Counted from the first letter of the stretch, positions 45,688 through 57,800 are shown. The stretch: 64,000 nucleotides of DNA from Neoarius graeffei (GCF_027579695.1 NC_083583.1:19940257-20004256); one strand, 5' to 3'. A program made the numbers and translations. Notes: generated by a model not told the origin, from the letters alone.

Positions 45688-47489
45688 AATCTATGGTGGG
45701 ATTCCCAAAAGCCTCTTAACACTAAGAGCATCTTAACTAGGAGAGAGAGTGTTCATTGTGCTGTTCATGCTACCATTTAATGATGATCTTTGTGCTATGA
45801 TGCTTTTGGGAAACTCGGCATTGACTAATTCCCTGTGAATCCAATTGATCACCAACTGATGATCAGTTGACATCTGTGCCTATCTCTTTATCCGAGTGTC
45901 CTAAATCTATGGCCTCAATTCTGATGATACAAACACAAAATTGGTTGGTACTGGAAGACTGGAAGCCATACCATGTGTGGATGTAAAGCTGATTATATCT
46001 AGTCAATTCCTTTGCATGGCCTAGACTATTTTAGGCTCTTTCCCTGCCAACAAAGTGACATTACACATTCCCTGAGTTTCAGTTGCAAAATTTAGTCCTT
46101 CTAAGACTGTCCATCACATGCCTGCTGCCCATTGACCATTGTTTCTAACCCCCATCCCTCTTCTTACAAGTTATGAGCCTACATGATGATACCACACCCA
46201 TATCAGGCTGAGCCAGACCAAGTTGCATAGGTAGCCCTGTCACTGGATGTTCCTGGGCCTGGCTTCAGGGGTGGGTCCCTGTAACCCTAAATGGACAGGG
46301 CACACTTGTTGTTGTTTTTTTTTTTGTACCTTTTATAGGGGCCTTTAAGAATGCTTTTTGTCTGATGTCTCCTTTCATGTCTGTTCATTCCAGGTGGCTC
46401 TAAGTGATATCGCCCTCAGGTTCACTGATGTACACAAGCCCCCTTACCACAACAAGGTCTTGATCCTGGGCAACAGTGTTGTTAATATGAGATGCAAACA
46501 TTCACGTTTAATTTTAAAAATGTTATCATACAAGGCATGGGTGATGTCACAGCACATTCTTACACTGTCACTTTCTGGTCCAAGAGGTATTCAGTGCAGT
46601 AAATAATGCAGACATGCAGAATTTATGACTTGCTTCGGATAACTGAAATGTTTGCGAGGATGCCTCTTTCTCACATGTGCAAAATTTCACATTCTTACAG
46701 ATATAAATAGAACTGTTAACAAAGGACCACAAGTTGACCAAAAGGTTATATATAGAGTTATTTTTTTTTGTATACCAACCTCACTGTTCCACTTTTAGAG
46801 GGAGACCTGTATGATTTTATTGCTACATGGCTGTCATTACAACATGGCGGTGACCCCAGTTAATGGTTTGTAAGCAATTCTTCACCTTAATCCCTGTCAG
46901 GTTCCTGTGCACACTACTGCAGCGACATACCATTAGTGGGATGACACACATTGTACTTGCATGAGGTAATGAGAACAATTTAGCAGTGGATTCCACTTGT
47001 ACTGCAGGCTCAGCTTCATCAGTACTCAGCCTCATCAAGGGCAGCATTAGGTGGGAGGGCAGAGCTGTTTTCATATGAAATAAATCCCATGATATATCCT
47101 TTGTGTTTCATGTGAAAGCTGTTCAATTGCAAAAGATAGCTATTTATGTCAGATCTTTTTTTTTTTGTAGTTCCTTTCCATTAAAAATTCAGAGTGTAAA
47201 TATTTTTCTTCTTACATATATCTTTCATTAAAAAAACACACAAAGCAAAAATAATAAAGCTAAAAACACAGTGCATCTACCTTTCATCCTTATAACAAGT
47301 TAAAACCTATAAATTAAGTTGAAAAAAAAAACCCTTAAATTTAAGATGAATTATTAAGCTTATTATTTGTTGAAGTAGCCCTATGTTTTATTTGCGTAAA
47401 TGGACTCTTCTTTCTACAAATACAGCTTCACATTGATTCAATAATGGTTCTTTCTATGTTTTAATTTACCTATTTTACCTTACCACGTA
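45688..47489. other. No recognisable gene
   Basis: AT-rich spacer between two Tc1 elements. A frame at 46358-46606 begins after an acceptor-like TTCATTCCAG, but its product (VALSDIALRFTDVHKPPYHN) matches nothing I know and it is not supported by a second exon. Confidence 0.3.
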
Positions 47490-48629
47490 CAGTTAGGTCC
47501 ATAAATATTTGGACAGAGGCAACATTTTTCTAATTTTGGTTCTGTACATTACCACAATGAATTTTGAACAAAACAATTCAGATGCAGTTGAAGTTCAGAC
47601 TTTCAGCTTTAATTCAGTGGGTTGAACAAGATTGCATAAAAATGTGAGTAACTAAAGCATTTTTTAAAACACAATCCCTTCATTTCAGGGGCTCAAAAGT
47701 AATTGGACAAATTAAATAATTGTAAATAAAATGTTCATTTCTAATACTTGGTTGAAAACCCTTTGTTGGCAATGACTGCCTGAAGTCTTGAACTCATGGA
47801 CATCACCAGACGCTGTGTTTCCTCCTTTTTAATGCTCTGCCAGGCCTTTACTGCAGCGGTTTTCAGTTGCTGTTTGTTTGTGGGCCTTTCTGTCTGAAGT
47901 TTAGTCTTTAAAAAGTGAAATGCATGCTCAATTGGGTTGAGATCAGGTGACTGACTTGGCCATTCAAGAATATTCCACTTCTTTGCTTTAATAAACTCCT
48001 GGGTTGCTTTGGCTTTATGTTTTGGGTCATTGTCCATCTGTATTATGAAACGCCAACCAATCAGTTTGGCTGGATTTGAGCACACAGTTTGTCTCTGAAT
48101 ACCTCAGAATTCATCCGGCTGCTTCTGTCCTGTGTCACATCATCAATAAACACTAGTGACCCAGTGCCACTGGCAGCCATGCATGCCCAAGCCATCACAC
48201 TGCCTCTGCCGTGTTTTACAGATGATATGGTATGCTTTGGATCATGAGCTGTACCACGCCTTCACCATACTTTTTTCTTTCCGTTATTCTGGTAGAGGTT
48301 GATCTTGGTTTCATCTGTCCAAAGAATGTTCTTCCAGAACTGTGCTGGCTTTTTTAGATGTTTTTTGGCAAAGTCCAATCTAGCCTTTTTATTCTTGAGG
48401 TTTATGAGTGGCTTGCACCGTGCAGTGAACCCTCTGTATTTACTTTCACACAGTCTTCTCTTTATGGTAGATTTGGATATTGATACGCCTACCTCCTGGA
48501 GAGTGTTGTTCACTTGATTGGCTGTTGTGAAGAGGTTTCTCTTCACCATAGGAAATTATTCTGTGATCATCCACTACTGTTGTCTTCTGTGAGTGTCCAG
48601 GTCTTTTTGCATTGATGAGTTCACCAGTG

Positions 48630-48683
<54 letters not shown>

Positions 48684-49167
48684 CAGGATGTACCAAACTG
48701 TAGATTTTGCCACTCCTAATATTGTAGCAATTTCTCGGATGTTTTTTTTTCTGTTTTTGCAGCTTAAGGATGGCTTGTTTCACCTGCATGGAGAGCTCCT
48801 TTGACCGCATGTTTTCTTCACAGCAAAATCTTCCAAATGCAAGCAGCACACATCAAATCAACTCCAGGCCTTTTATCTGCTTAATTGAGAATGACATAAC
48901 AAAGGAATTTCCCACACTTGCCCATGAAATAGCCTTTGAGTCAATTGTCCAATTACTTTTGGTCCCTTTAAAAACAGGGTGGCACATGTTAAGGAGCTGA
49001 AACTCCTAAACCCTTCATCCAATTTTAATGTGGATACCCTCAAATGAAAGCTGAAAGTCTGGACTTTATGTCCATGTCCATTATATAACTATAACTTGAA
49101 TATGTTTCAGTAAACAGGTAAAAAAACAAAATTTGTGTCAGTGTCCAAATATATATGGACCTAACTG
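47490..49167 (-). mobile_element. Tc1-like transposon, near complete, inactivated
   Basis: Ends CAGTTAGGTCCATAAATATT and ATATATGGACCTAACTG with TA on each side. Transposase on the minus strand starts MRSKELSMQVKQAIL near 48810. A (CTTT)n tract of about 55 bp disrupts the N-terminal domain. The frame 48549-48262 has ILWTDETKINLY (first D); 48085-47741 has QMDNDPKHKAKA (second D) and DLNPIEHAFHFLK (E). The triad is intact but frames are broken near 48262 and 48085. Confidence 0.85.
48629..48683. repeat. (CTTT)n microsatellite inside transposase
   Basis: Thirteen or so CTTT units, giving KERK repeats in the minus frame of the Tc1 transposase. The expansion lies within the DNA-binding region and would have disrupted it. 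Confidence 0.95.
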
Positions 49168-50480
49168 TAGTTTCTCTGCCTCCCCCAAACTTGAAATTAC
49201 TCAAAGAAAAGAAAAAGTTCACTAGGATGCCATGCTGACCAGACACCAAATAGGCTACTATTATTAATAGGTAGCACTGAATGCCACCATACTGACCTAC
49301 CAATGCTTTTACGTATCACACAATACACAAATCAATGTTTGCCCTTTGAAAGAGATGCTGAATATTCTCTGAAAAATGCCCTGCTCCACACTATGCCATG
49401 TGGCCTCGGGGGTGGAGTCCTTTCGACCTCAATCTGTAAGCTCTCCCTTCCTGATTTAGAAGAAGTAACTCACCCTTACTAATTTAGGAGTAAAAGTTAA
49501 GATATAGTATGCGCTATTGGGAGACAAAGCAACCATGCAATGGTCAGCCAACCTCAGACAAAAGAGTTTCAATACTATACCAGAGATTTGCTGAACCATA
49601 TATCACTTTGGATGTTTTCTAGGACTTACTACTTATGTCATGACATAGCCATTCCTCTGCCACATTTAGAAAACTTCTCTCATGGTTACCCAATGTGCCC
49701 CACAAGAGTATGACAAGGTTGTGCACTTCCCATAGATCATCACAGATCATGCAAGCATCAGCTAGGCCTTGTTTTGTCATGCATATATGGCAAATATGGG
49801 AATCAATTTGCAACTTCCACATTATAATACCATGGATAAAAAAGGGAGTGATGTCTTTTTTCTTGACTTTTCTATTCTATCTTGCATAAAAGCTTAAAAG
49901 GTACCAAAGGTCTAGATATTGACATATGTATTCTTTTTAATAGCCTGGCTGTATTACTATAATTTTGATGATTTTCCTTCTCACTTTTTTCTTTCTTTTT
50001 TTTTTTGCTTCCTTTTTCTTTGAATTTCTCACACCCCGGGACAATTTACGAAGGGAGAAAAAAATTAATGCAACAAATTACCCAGACAAAAATATTGTTG
50101 TTGTTACCAACTTTTAATAAAAAGAGACAAGTGAAACAAATTATCTTATTATTGATTGCTCATTAAATTTGTTCAAGGTTTGTTTTCTGAACCTGAGTTT
50201 TAAAGCAAATGCAATCATCCTCTTCTCGATGATCATCTACCTTCAACCATATTCTACCTTCCATTGAATGGAAACACATGCTGTTCTCCTCCTGAACGTC
50301 CATATATTGTATCAGTTTGATGACAGTTTGATCACAAGAGGTCTTAGTCGAGGTGTTGAAAACAAAAGTGGTAGTGGTGGAGGGTGACTGGAGGTGTTGT
50401 CATATACATGCCTTTTCCCATCAAAGCATGGGGTGACATCACCATCAATAATTGGGATTGCTCATCAATGACCAAGGGGA
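49168..50480. other. pth upstream region, no gene seen
   Basis: AT-rich spacer with a pyrimidine tract at about 49975-50025. No exon or repeat was recognised. It should contain distal control sequence of pth, but nothing specific can be called by eye. Confidence 0.4.
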
Positions 50481-50490
50481 GGGGTTTGGG

Positions 50491-50499
50491 AATAAAAAG
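50491..50499 (+). promoter_or_regulatory. pth: Candidate TATA box of pth
   Basis: AATAAAAAG lies about 30 bp upstream of the exon 1 sequence that reads into a good donor. A TATA-type promoter would suit a strongly tissue-restricted hormone gene. Assigned by position only. Confidence 0.5.
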
Positions 50500-50523
50500 A
50501 CACCAGCACCCACCACAACTGAA

Positions 50524-51097
50524 ATGGTGACCGACGCTTGGGGCTTCGTTGGAAATCGCAACAGTAAATCACAGTTTTGTAAGTCAATTGTATTATAATC
50601 AATTTAATGTCCCAAGTCACAGTTAAATGTTTTGTCATTCTTTCTATTCAAGTACCTAATCTTTTATTCTTCATTTCTTCTTTACTCTTTGCAGCCAATA
50701 AAATATTTCCAGTACATGCAATGGATAAGGCTATTTTAATTATTTTGTTCTGGAGTCTTTGCAGTCTGATACATTTGGAAGGGCTACCAATCAGGTAAGA
50801 GCATTGTTTTAATTCATTTTAGTGTATTTTGACAGCTTTACTTTACTTGTTCCTAGTTGTGTTGACTGATCAACAATTCACACTTCTCACAGCAAGAGGT
50901 CCATCAGTGAGGTCCAGCTGATGCACAATGTTGGAGAACACAAGCAATCACTGGAAAGACAGGACTGGCTTCAAGTAAAGCTGAAGACTGTAATCATACC
51001 CAGAATCAATGACTCACAGAAAGGACAAAAGGGGAAATCCAAGACTCTGTCTTCAGATTTCCAAGCCTGGAACAGTCCAATCCAGATCTCAAGTTAA
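50524..51097 (+). CDS. pth: Parathyroid hormone precursor
   Basis: Secreted peptide hormone that raises blood calcium through class B G-protein-coupled PTH receptors. Exon 1 ends at 50578 (donor GTAAGTC). Exon 2 is 50695-50794 with the conventional ATG at 50721. Exon 3 coding runs 50893-51097. From 50721 the product is 92 residues: signal peptide (about 1-20, AILIILFWSLCSLI), a very short pro-segment, KR cleavage at 26-27, then the receptor-binding 1-34 region, SISEVQLMHNVGEHK ... ERQDWLQVKLK. The residues SEVQLMHN and W are the PTH hallmark. The mature chain is about 65 residues against 84 in human, usual for fish. An ATG at 50524 in exon 1 is in frame and would add 27 residues. Introns are short, and btbd10 follows on the same strand. 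Confidence 0.92.
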
Positions 51098-51448
51098 TAC
51101 ACGGGACTGCTTCTGTTTTGTCTTACCTCCTTTTTTTTTTTTTTTTAGCTTATTATGTTTTAAAGCCACAGAGAGAAACCGAATTTTCCTGTCTCTGCGT
51201 TAAATCTTTGTTGATTTATTCTACTATGCACTAATTCGCTGTTTGTTTTATTTATTGTTTTGTAGTAATTTATTGAATTGTTTCAATGTCATAAGTTCAA
51301 CTTTGAAAACGTTTGATTAGTTGAACAAATGAGTTGAAATGTAAAAAGGAAAAGGACAAGTAACAGCACAGCTTCTGCTGTATGTCTTTTATTAGAATAG
51401 TTAACAAGTGTTTTATGTTATTTTATTATACAGTGATAAAATAACCCA

Positions 51449-51454
51449 AATAAA
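51449..51454 (+). terminator. pth: pth polyadenylation signal
   Basis: AATAAA about 350 bp after the stop codon, followed by a TAA/AAT microsatellite. It is the first canonical signal downstream of the stop, so the 3' untranslated region is probably near 370 bases. Confidence 0.6.
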
Positions 51455-51459
51455 ACTGT

Positions 51460-51460
51460 T

Positions 51461-51492
<32 letters not shown>

Positions 51493-51505
51493 TATTATTA
51501 TTATT
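51460..51505. repeat. (TAA)n/(TTA)n microsatellite
   Basis: AATAATAATAAT turning into ATTATTATTATT, so the run is self-complementary and can fold back. Confidence 0.95.
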
Positions 51506-51787
51506 TGTATTTTTTATTTTAATTTGTTTTGTTTATTTTATTTATTTGTTTAATTTTATTTATTTTTTTTCCTTTTTTAACAAATAACAAAATAAACATA
51601 ATTGTATCTAAAATGTCTTGGACCAACATTATTCAGCATTACTGATGACTATGTTTACAGTCTTTTAAAAGGTTTACTTTACAACAAAAAGGGTTTTTTT
51701 TTATGAGAAAAAAAAATACTATAAAGAATACTGTAGAGCTCTATATGGTAATGCCAATGCTCAGGTGCCTGAGCGTCAGTTTCCAGT

Positions 51788-51854
51788 TCTCGCGAGAGCT
51801 GACATTTAAAAAAAAACTTGAACAGATGTGGTGCTGTTTCCAGTTCTCGCGAGA
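51788..51854 (+). promoter_or_regulatory. btbd10: Two TCTCGCGAGA promoter boxes, probable btbd10 promoter
   Basis: TCTCGCGAGA occurs at 51788-51797 and 51845-51854, 57 bp apart, followed by an ETS-like TTTCCTG at about 51876. The CGCG box is a known core element of TATA-less housekeeping promoters in vertebrates. Its location between the pth 3' end and the first btbd10 exon, in an otherwise CpG-poor window, makes it the likely btbd10 promoter. Confidence 0.65.
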
Positions 51855-51879
51855 TTTGACTGGGTCTACAGTTATTTCC

Positions 51880-52026
51880 TGTCAGCAGTACCAGTCAGAC
51901 AGGATTGATTTTGGAAAATGCAGACGCATATGTGGAATTTTTCATAATTTTATTTTTGCCGCTCGATGACTTGGCTCTTTTACCAAAAACACTCATCTAA
52001 ATATCAACACTTATGACGATATAAAG
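51880..52026 (+). other. btbd10: Predicted non-coding exon 1 of btbd10
   Basis: Sequence downstream of the two CGCG boxes runs into a strong donor, ATAAAGGTAAGAAACC, at 52027. It has no long open frame. A non-coding first exon followed by a long intron fits btbd10 in other vertebrates. The 5' limit is a guess. Confidence 0.45.
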
Positions 52027-53105
52027 GTAAGAAACCGCTTACTTTTAATCATGATAGAAGTTTTCATTGTTAGCTTTAAGGTTTTACTTTTGCCGTGACT
52101 CGAATTCCTTTAAAAATATGTGCTAACTTGCTAGCGCTTTAGCTCGTTTCTCCACTTAGCCACAGGAAGGCTAAAGCTGTGAAACTGAACGCGTAAGTCT
52201 GCTAGTATGGTAGGCAAATGGGTTATTTCTGTATTTATCTAGAGAGTTCTTGGCTAACTTTGCGCAGTGTTCGTGTGTATTTGAAGCTAGGTAGCTAACG
52301 TTACCTGGCGTTACCTGACTGGAGAAACATAGCTAGCTGACTAGCCAACTTCCGTGCTTAATGTTTAAAGAGGCCTCTCTTTTTTTTTTTTTTTAAAGCT
52401 AACATTATCTATGGCTAAAACACGAACGAATACACTTAACAGTACATGATTTGTTAGCTAACTGCTCGGTACGTGACACCTTCTAGGATTGTGTAATGAA
52501 GTAAACACGAAGCCAGCGTTGGTTTTTTTTAGCGGTGATTGATGAAACCAGGTTTATCAGGTCGCTCTCTGGAGTTAGAACAATTTTATTTAGTTTATTC
52601 AGACGTTATATAAGTAACGAACTGCATATTGTTAACTAGCTAGCTCACTAGTATTCTTATCAGGAAGACTTTTGGAAATTAAATTACAAATATTGAGTGA
52701 CGATGATGTGGCTTAAATCCTAACCAGAGATGTGGAATGATTTAAAGGTGCAGTATGTGATTTTTTTTTTTAATTCTTTACGTGTATTTGGAAGATAGAG
52801 CACGATTAAAAAAACGACCCAAAAACAAGAAGTCTGAGGGAAAACAGACTTCCGGTCCGGAATACTTGTTTGTGTTTGGAATGGATGTGCTTGCTGTCAA
52901 TCATTTTATAGACCCACTACAGGCGTATTTCCTTTTTGCAGGTAGGCAGAGGAAAACTCATGAATATTCTCGAGGAACGTGCTCCCTGATTGGCCCGGGA
53001 ATGAGGAACGTGCGACCTGATTGGCCAATCAGAGCCTGTTGGTTCTCCGCAAACTAGATAACGTTTACCAACCGTATCCACAACCTAATCTTATTGCATA
53101 TATAT
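52027..53105. other. btbd10 intron 1, proximal part
   Basis: Non-coding. At 52749-53060 there is a segment starting AGGTGCAGTATGTGATTTTT, a typical beginning of dispersed teleost repeats, with ATTGGCC-type CCAAT motifs (52993-53030). It is probably an old repeat; ends not resolved. Confidence 0.35.
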
Positions 53106-53107
53106 AT

Positions 53108-53480
53108 CTTATTGGGGTGGTGTAGTGGTTAGCACGGTCGCCTCACAGCAAGAAGGTTCTGGGTTCGAACCCAGCAGCCAGCGAGGGCCTTTCTGTGTGG
53201 AGTTTGCATGTTCTTCCCGTGTCTGTGTGGGTTTCCTCTGGGTGCTCTGGTTTCCCCCACAGTTTAAAGACATGCGGTTAGGTTAATATGGGACGGCCTT
53301 GGGCTGAGGTGCCCTTGAGCGAGGCACCTAACTCCCAATTGCTCCCCGGGCGCTGTTAGTATGGCTGCCCGCTGCTCTGGGTGTGTGTGTGTGTGTGCTC
53401 GTTGCTCACGTGTGTGTTCACTGCTTCAGATGGGTTAAATGCAGAGAGAAAATTTCACAAGTGTGTGATGAATAAAGTTG
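53108..53480 (+). repeat. Composite SINE
   Basis: The head matches the 3606-type SINE (GTGGTGTAGTGGTTAGCACG, GGGTTCGAACCC, GTTTGCATGTTCTTCCCGTG). After the AGACATGCGGTTAGGTTAA segment it switches to the body seen in 2146-2325 (TGCCCTTGAGCGAGGCACC, AATTGCTCCCCGGGCGCTG) and ends ATGAATAAAGTTGTGCTTT. One promoter head with another family's body implies template switching between SINE RNAs. Confidence 0.75.
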
Positions 53481-53692
53481 TGCTTTAAGCTTTTTATATA
53501 TGTTCTCCAAGATGGGTTTTTTTAAAGTGCATATCCTAGACCAATTTCATTTTGTTTGTTTGTTTTTTATATGAAAGTATGTCCCTTAACACACTCATCC
53601 AAAAGGGTAATTTTGCACAAGGCCCTCTGTCTACAGCAGAAAAAGATAAAATAACAAAACGCGTCTGGAAAAATCCCAAGGGAGTCTGGAGC

Positions 53693-54306
53693 TAGCCTGG
53701 CTAACGCGACTTCCAAGCTCTCCGAGCATTTGGTCTGGCCAAGCTATTAAGCCAAACTGTTTCCCAGAGCCTGTGGTTGACCCGCCTCTCTGAAATGCCT
53801 CAGTTTGCTACTGGTCGAAGCCAGAAAAGGCTGTGACAAAGCTTAAACCAATCACATCACTCTTTCCTCTGACGTATGTGACGCGACGGGGCTAACTGGT
53901 AGATTAAACTCTTACCGAAGCCGGTCGGGAGCAAGGCGAAAACGTCCTTCCTTTCAATAAATACCTCCAGGGCTGCTCTTTGCTCCGTTTTCAATGAGAA
54001 CTTCCCGTTGAATGCTTTCAATACAGCATCTACCGGTGTGTTAAAGGCTTGCCGCTGCTCCATGTTCGTGATGTGAATGAAGCGCTTCCGGCATAGATTC
54101 TGTAAACAATCTATGGCTTCCGGTCTCAGTTCTACTACGTGAGTGCCTTGAACACGCCTCTACCCAGGGCTGTTGGAGATGCTCAAAGTTGATTGGTTCC
54201 CGATTTTTCGGGAGCTTGGAAATGCTGTAGATAGCCTGCCTGGCCAGACTAAGCTTGTAACAGGTCCTCGTGTTGCGTCATGCTTAGGATGGGCGGGCCC
54301 AGGCTA
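53693..54306 (-). mobile_element. TIR element with RecQ-like helicase fragment
   Basis: Inverted ends TAGCCTGG and CCAGGCTA are flanked by a 9-bp direct repeat GTCTGGAGC (53684-53692 and 54307-54315); the ends can be shifted to give 7-9 bp. The left half is non-coding. The minus strand from 54063 encodes a helicase N-terminal piece. A 9-bp duplication is unlike hAT (8) and more like Mutator-type insertion. Confidence 0.7.
53857..54063 (-). pseudogene. RecQ-like helicase N-terminal fragment
   Basis: 68 residues starting MEQRQAFNTPVDAVLKAF, then FSLKTEQRAALEVFIERKDV and FALLPTGFGKSLIYQLAP. The Q motif (F-K-x-EQ-R-AL) followed by the Walker A loop LPTGFGKS and YQLAP is the start of a RecQ-family DEAH helicase. 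Motifs Ia to VI are absent. This resembles helicase genes carried by fish transposons rather than cellular recql. Confidence 0.65.
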
Positions 54307-54317
54307 GTCTGGAGCCA

Positions 54318-54805
54318 GATTCGTGACATCACTTGTGGAAGCGCCAGCAGGCTGCGAGAGCTTGCACGGTTTCAGTGCACAGCCTGTGTAGACCAGGTTT
54401 AGCAGCTAGCGATTTTGCATTGAAATATGGAATTGTCACCTGAGCGCAATGTTGCTTCACCTTTGGATGAAGAATATAATGAGATGTCAGAATTATTTCT
54501 TACCCTGGCAACACTCAACTTGTGAATCACAGGTTTTCTTGGTCTTTTTCTCGGCTCTGCGTGGTCCTCGGCTTCCGGGTGTTCCCATTTCTCTCTCGTT
54601 CTCCGGTCTTTTGGAAACGATGAGTACTAATCCCATCAAAATTGGTGTTGCTACACCCTCCTACGATGCATCTGTTAACCATTTTAATAATTACGTGATA
54701 ACGTTGAAGAAATTTGCAGAAAACCACCAGGTCGTTTTCTCATAAACAAACCAGTGCTGGCGTAGGATTCAGAGGGAGGCGTCCCGCCCGTGATGTCACG
54801 AAAAT
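54318..54805. mobile_element. THAP-type TIR element derivative
   Basis: Inverted ends GATTCGTGACATCAC and GTGATGTCACGAAAATC. A short + frame begins at 54427 (MELSPERNVASPLDEEYNEM) and a THAP exon reads inward on the minus strand from 54682. This has the same layout as 20038-20934: two end exons facing each other with the middle missing. The target duplication is unresolved because the left end abuts the helicase element. Confidence 0.6.
54527..54682 (-). pseudogene. THAP zinc-finger exon fragment
   Basis: Starts MVNRCIVGGCSNTNFDGIST then HRFQKTGERERNG. The initial C-x4-C and the HRFxK motif are the N-terminal half of a THAP domain. It is cut before the second metal ligand pair, at what could be a splice site. 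Confidence 0.65.
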
Positions 54806-57800
54806 CAATATTTGTTGGGAAATCCAAATGCTAAGTTTTTTTCAGAGGCGGACCAATTCGCCTCAAATGGCTTGATTTCAACTGAATTTTTCTGGTATTG
54901 CACAAGGTAAAAAAATTGCACAAAATGTGACAGATATTTGACCAAAGTTTTAATATAAAATAGGAAAATTACATTGATCTTGCTCCTGAATTTACCCGTG
55001 ATATACACTTTAAGTGAGAATGAAGCTGTGAAACATTGACATTCACCAGCCAATCAGTTAGCATTTTCCTCATGAATATTAATGAGTTTCCCCCTGCATC
55101 CCTGCAAAAAGGAAATTTGTCTATGGGCCAATGAGGATTCTGGGGGCAGAGCTTCATAAATGCAGGCAGGAATCATTAAAATGTCAAACTCCCCTAACCA
55201 TAAGAGGTGACATCAGTACATACATGTACCATTACAGGGCACCTGATTGTAAGTGCAATGCAAAGTATCTCATCAACACTTGACCACCGGACAACGAAAT
55301 TTTGTATCCTTTTTTTACATAAGAGAGATGGGTTTTTATCCAGTGCTTATTTTTAATTTTCTTTTTAAAAAACTATCGTGGGATTATTTGCTAACTCTGT
55401 AGCAGCCCTTGGCATTAAGAACAACAGCAGAGAGTCGCTGATGGATGTAGATGTGTTTTATTCCTCTTGAACATGAGGATAACATCAAACACCGTACACG
55501 AGCACTGTGAGCAATAAAGAAAAGAAAAATATTTAATGTAACATGGTTGTAAACAAAGTTTTGCAGAGTAATGTTTACAGACTATGTTCTGAATGTTACA
55601 CACCTTGCTCCACTCAACCGGTGCAAACCTCTACAAGTTCGCCAAATGTGCACCGATAGACTCTGTGCTCAAAGTTTTGTGCTAAACCACAGTTCAACCA
55701 AGGCACCAAACACAAGCAAAACGCCCTCAATAAACAGCGCATGCAAACTTTAAGTCGTACGTAAATGACATGTCAGGATGGTAAACCTCTAATGGAGGTC
55801 TGTAGCATAACAAATACACCTTCCTGGCCTGACAGCTCCACCCGTAACATGAATAATGAGTGACTGCTCTGGCCACCATTTAGATGCATTTTACACTCAT
55901 CAGGAGTTCCACTTTTAGGCAGTGCCTTTATATAAATATGTTAGTAAGAACTTGTAACAACATCTGGTTCTGTAGGATTGGTGCCTCAACAGTTAAGGGG
56001 AACGGAAGGCAAATTTTTAATCATCAAAATTCTATTTCTCATTTTATAAAATGTAGGAATGCATTTCTGACAGCTATTTTGTCACTGCGATAGCAGGTTA
56101 TATGAGTTTTGAAATATGCTCTGTAATATTATCAGTCCATATGTCAAAGCAGTGGCTGTAAACAAGATTCGTTGAGACCTGTGCGAGACGTAGGACGGAA
56201 GTACGTTGTTAAAAGATGTGCGCACGCGCCCTCCTTCGAATGCTGATGTAATCAAGCCAGAAGTTTTCCCTGTGTCCGAAATCGCTCCCTACTCACTATA
56301 TAGGGCACTATATAGTGGGGACGCCATTTTGTAGCGCTGTCCAAAACCTTAGTGAGGATTATGTGGGAAATGCACTCAGTATAATATGTATTTGGCACAA
56401 AAATACATGCATGTAATTTATTATTTTGAAAACCCACCAGCTGCCTGATCTGGCACGTTTTAATTGTGCGACAGTAATTGACGTAAATACCAACGCGATG
56501 GACTCGTCCTTATCCTGTCGTCTTTCCAACCCTTCTCAGTTTGTTTGAAGTTGTATGGATTAATCTCCATGTCATGTACGCGAGGAAGGCGGATGTATGT
56601 GCAGAAGTATGCAGTTTAATAAAGTGCAGAATATATATGTGTATGTGTGAGACAATATATACACAGGCAAACAATCCAAAACGGCAGGCTAGATCAAAAA
56701 CGAGAATACAAGCAAAAGGGTCGGTCGAGGCGCAAACAGTACATCAAAGGCTAAGCGAGGACAAGAACGAGAAACAGAAAATCAAGACAACGGGTAGAAA
56801 GGCTCGGTAATGCGTTTTGTGATGCAAATGCATCGGCACAGTCCTTAAACAGGCAAACACACAGTTCCTTAATTGAGCTCAGGTGCGCCTTGTTCACGGC
56901 ATGCTTTCAGGTGCATGCGCCACAGCATGCAGGACCGACACTCCGTCACTGATGAAGCTGGCAAATCTCGAAATTAATCTAAATTGGAATGATATGGCGA
57001 TCTGGCTGCTGTGTAAACAGTTTTCAAAATGGCGGCGCTGACACTTCACGTTTGAAGTCTCGCACAAGTCTCGTGAAGATCGCTCAGATAAGCGATGCCT
57101 GCCGTGGACCAAAGGAACTACATTCAGCATGGCTAGAAACCGAAAAGTCTGATAAGTGTCATATAATATGCCAATACGAGTCACGATATAAGGTTAATAA
57201 AACTGAAAACGTAATTGAATAACACGTTAATTAAGAAATAAAGCAAGTTTAAAAATGACTTCAGCTCCTCTTTAAGTGTATACGGTGACGGAGCACTCAC
57301 TCTCATCTGTTCTGTAAAAGCTAGTTGAGCAATACTGGTGACAACGAAATTTGTCAACTGGTGTTAAACTTTCAAATTACACACAGAACTTTGAAAACAA
57401 AGCAGGAAACACAAGTACTTGTTTACTTAATCTTTAAAATAGGTTGCAGTTCTTTATTCTACTTTGAATGATTAACTAAATGCACAGAGTTTGGCTTTGA
57501 GTTGTTAAATTTCACATGCCTCACATCAATCATTCAGAGGTCACATCATGTGATTACAGTTTTAAACTCACTTGAGCGATCAGTGTTGCCAAATCTCTTC
57601 CAGCAATGTGCAGGCTCTAGAAGTTGCCAGATGATGCCACATACTAATTTGAATCATCATGATCATTTGCATATTCAAAGCATGTTTTATGACAAGGATG
57701 ATAGTTTTCTCAGAATAGAAAATGTCATTTGTTTATTAGCGAAAGAAGACATTTTGGTCATGGAACCTCAAGCTGTTTACTCGTTTCGGAAACAATCTAA

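Noticed and set aside
46358-46606. Possible host exon VALSDIALRFTDVHKPPYHN after an acceptor-like site
   Set aside because: No recognised family, no partner exon and no donor in frame.
53857-54063. Cellular RecQ helicase gene
   Set aside because: Only the first 68 residues are present, within a 614-bp element with inverted ends and a flanking duplication.
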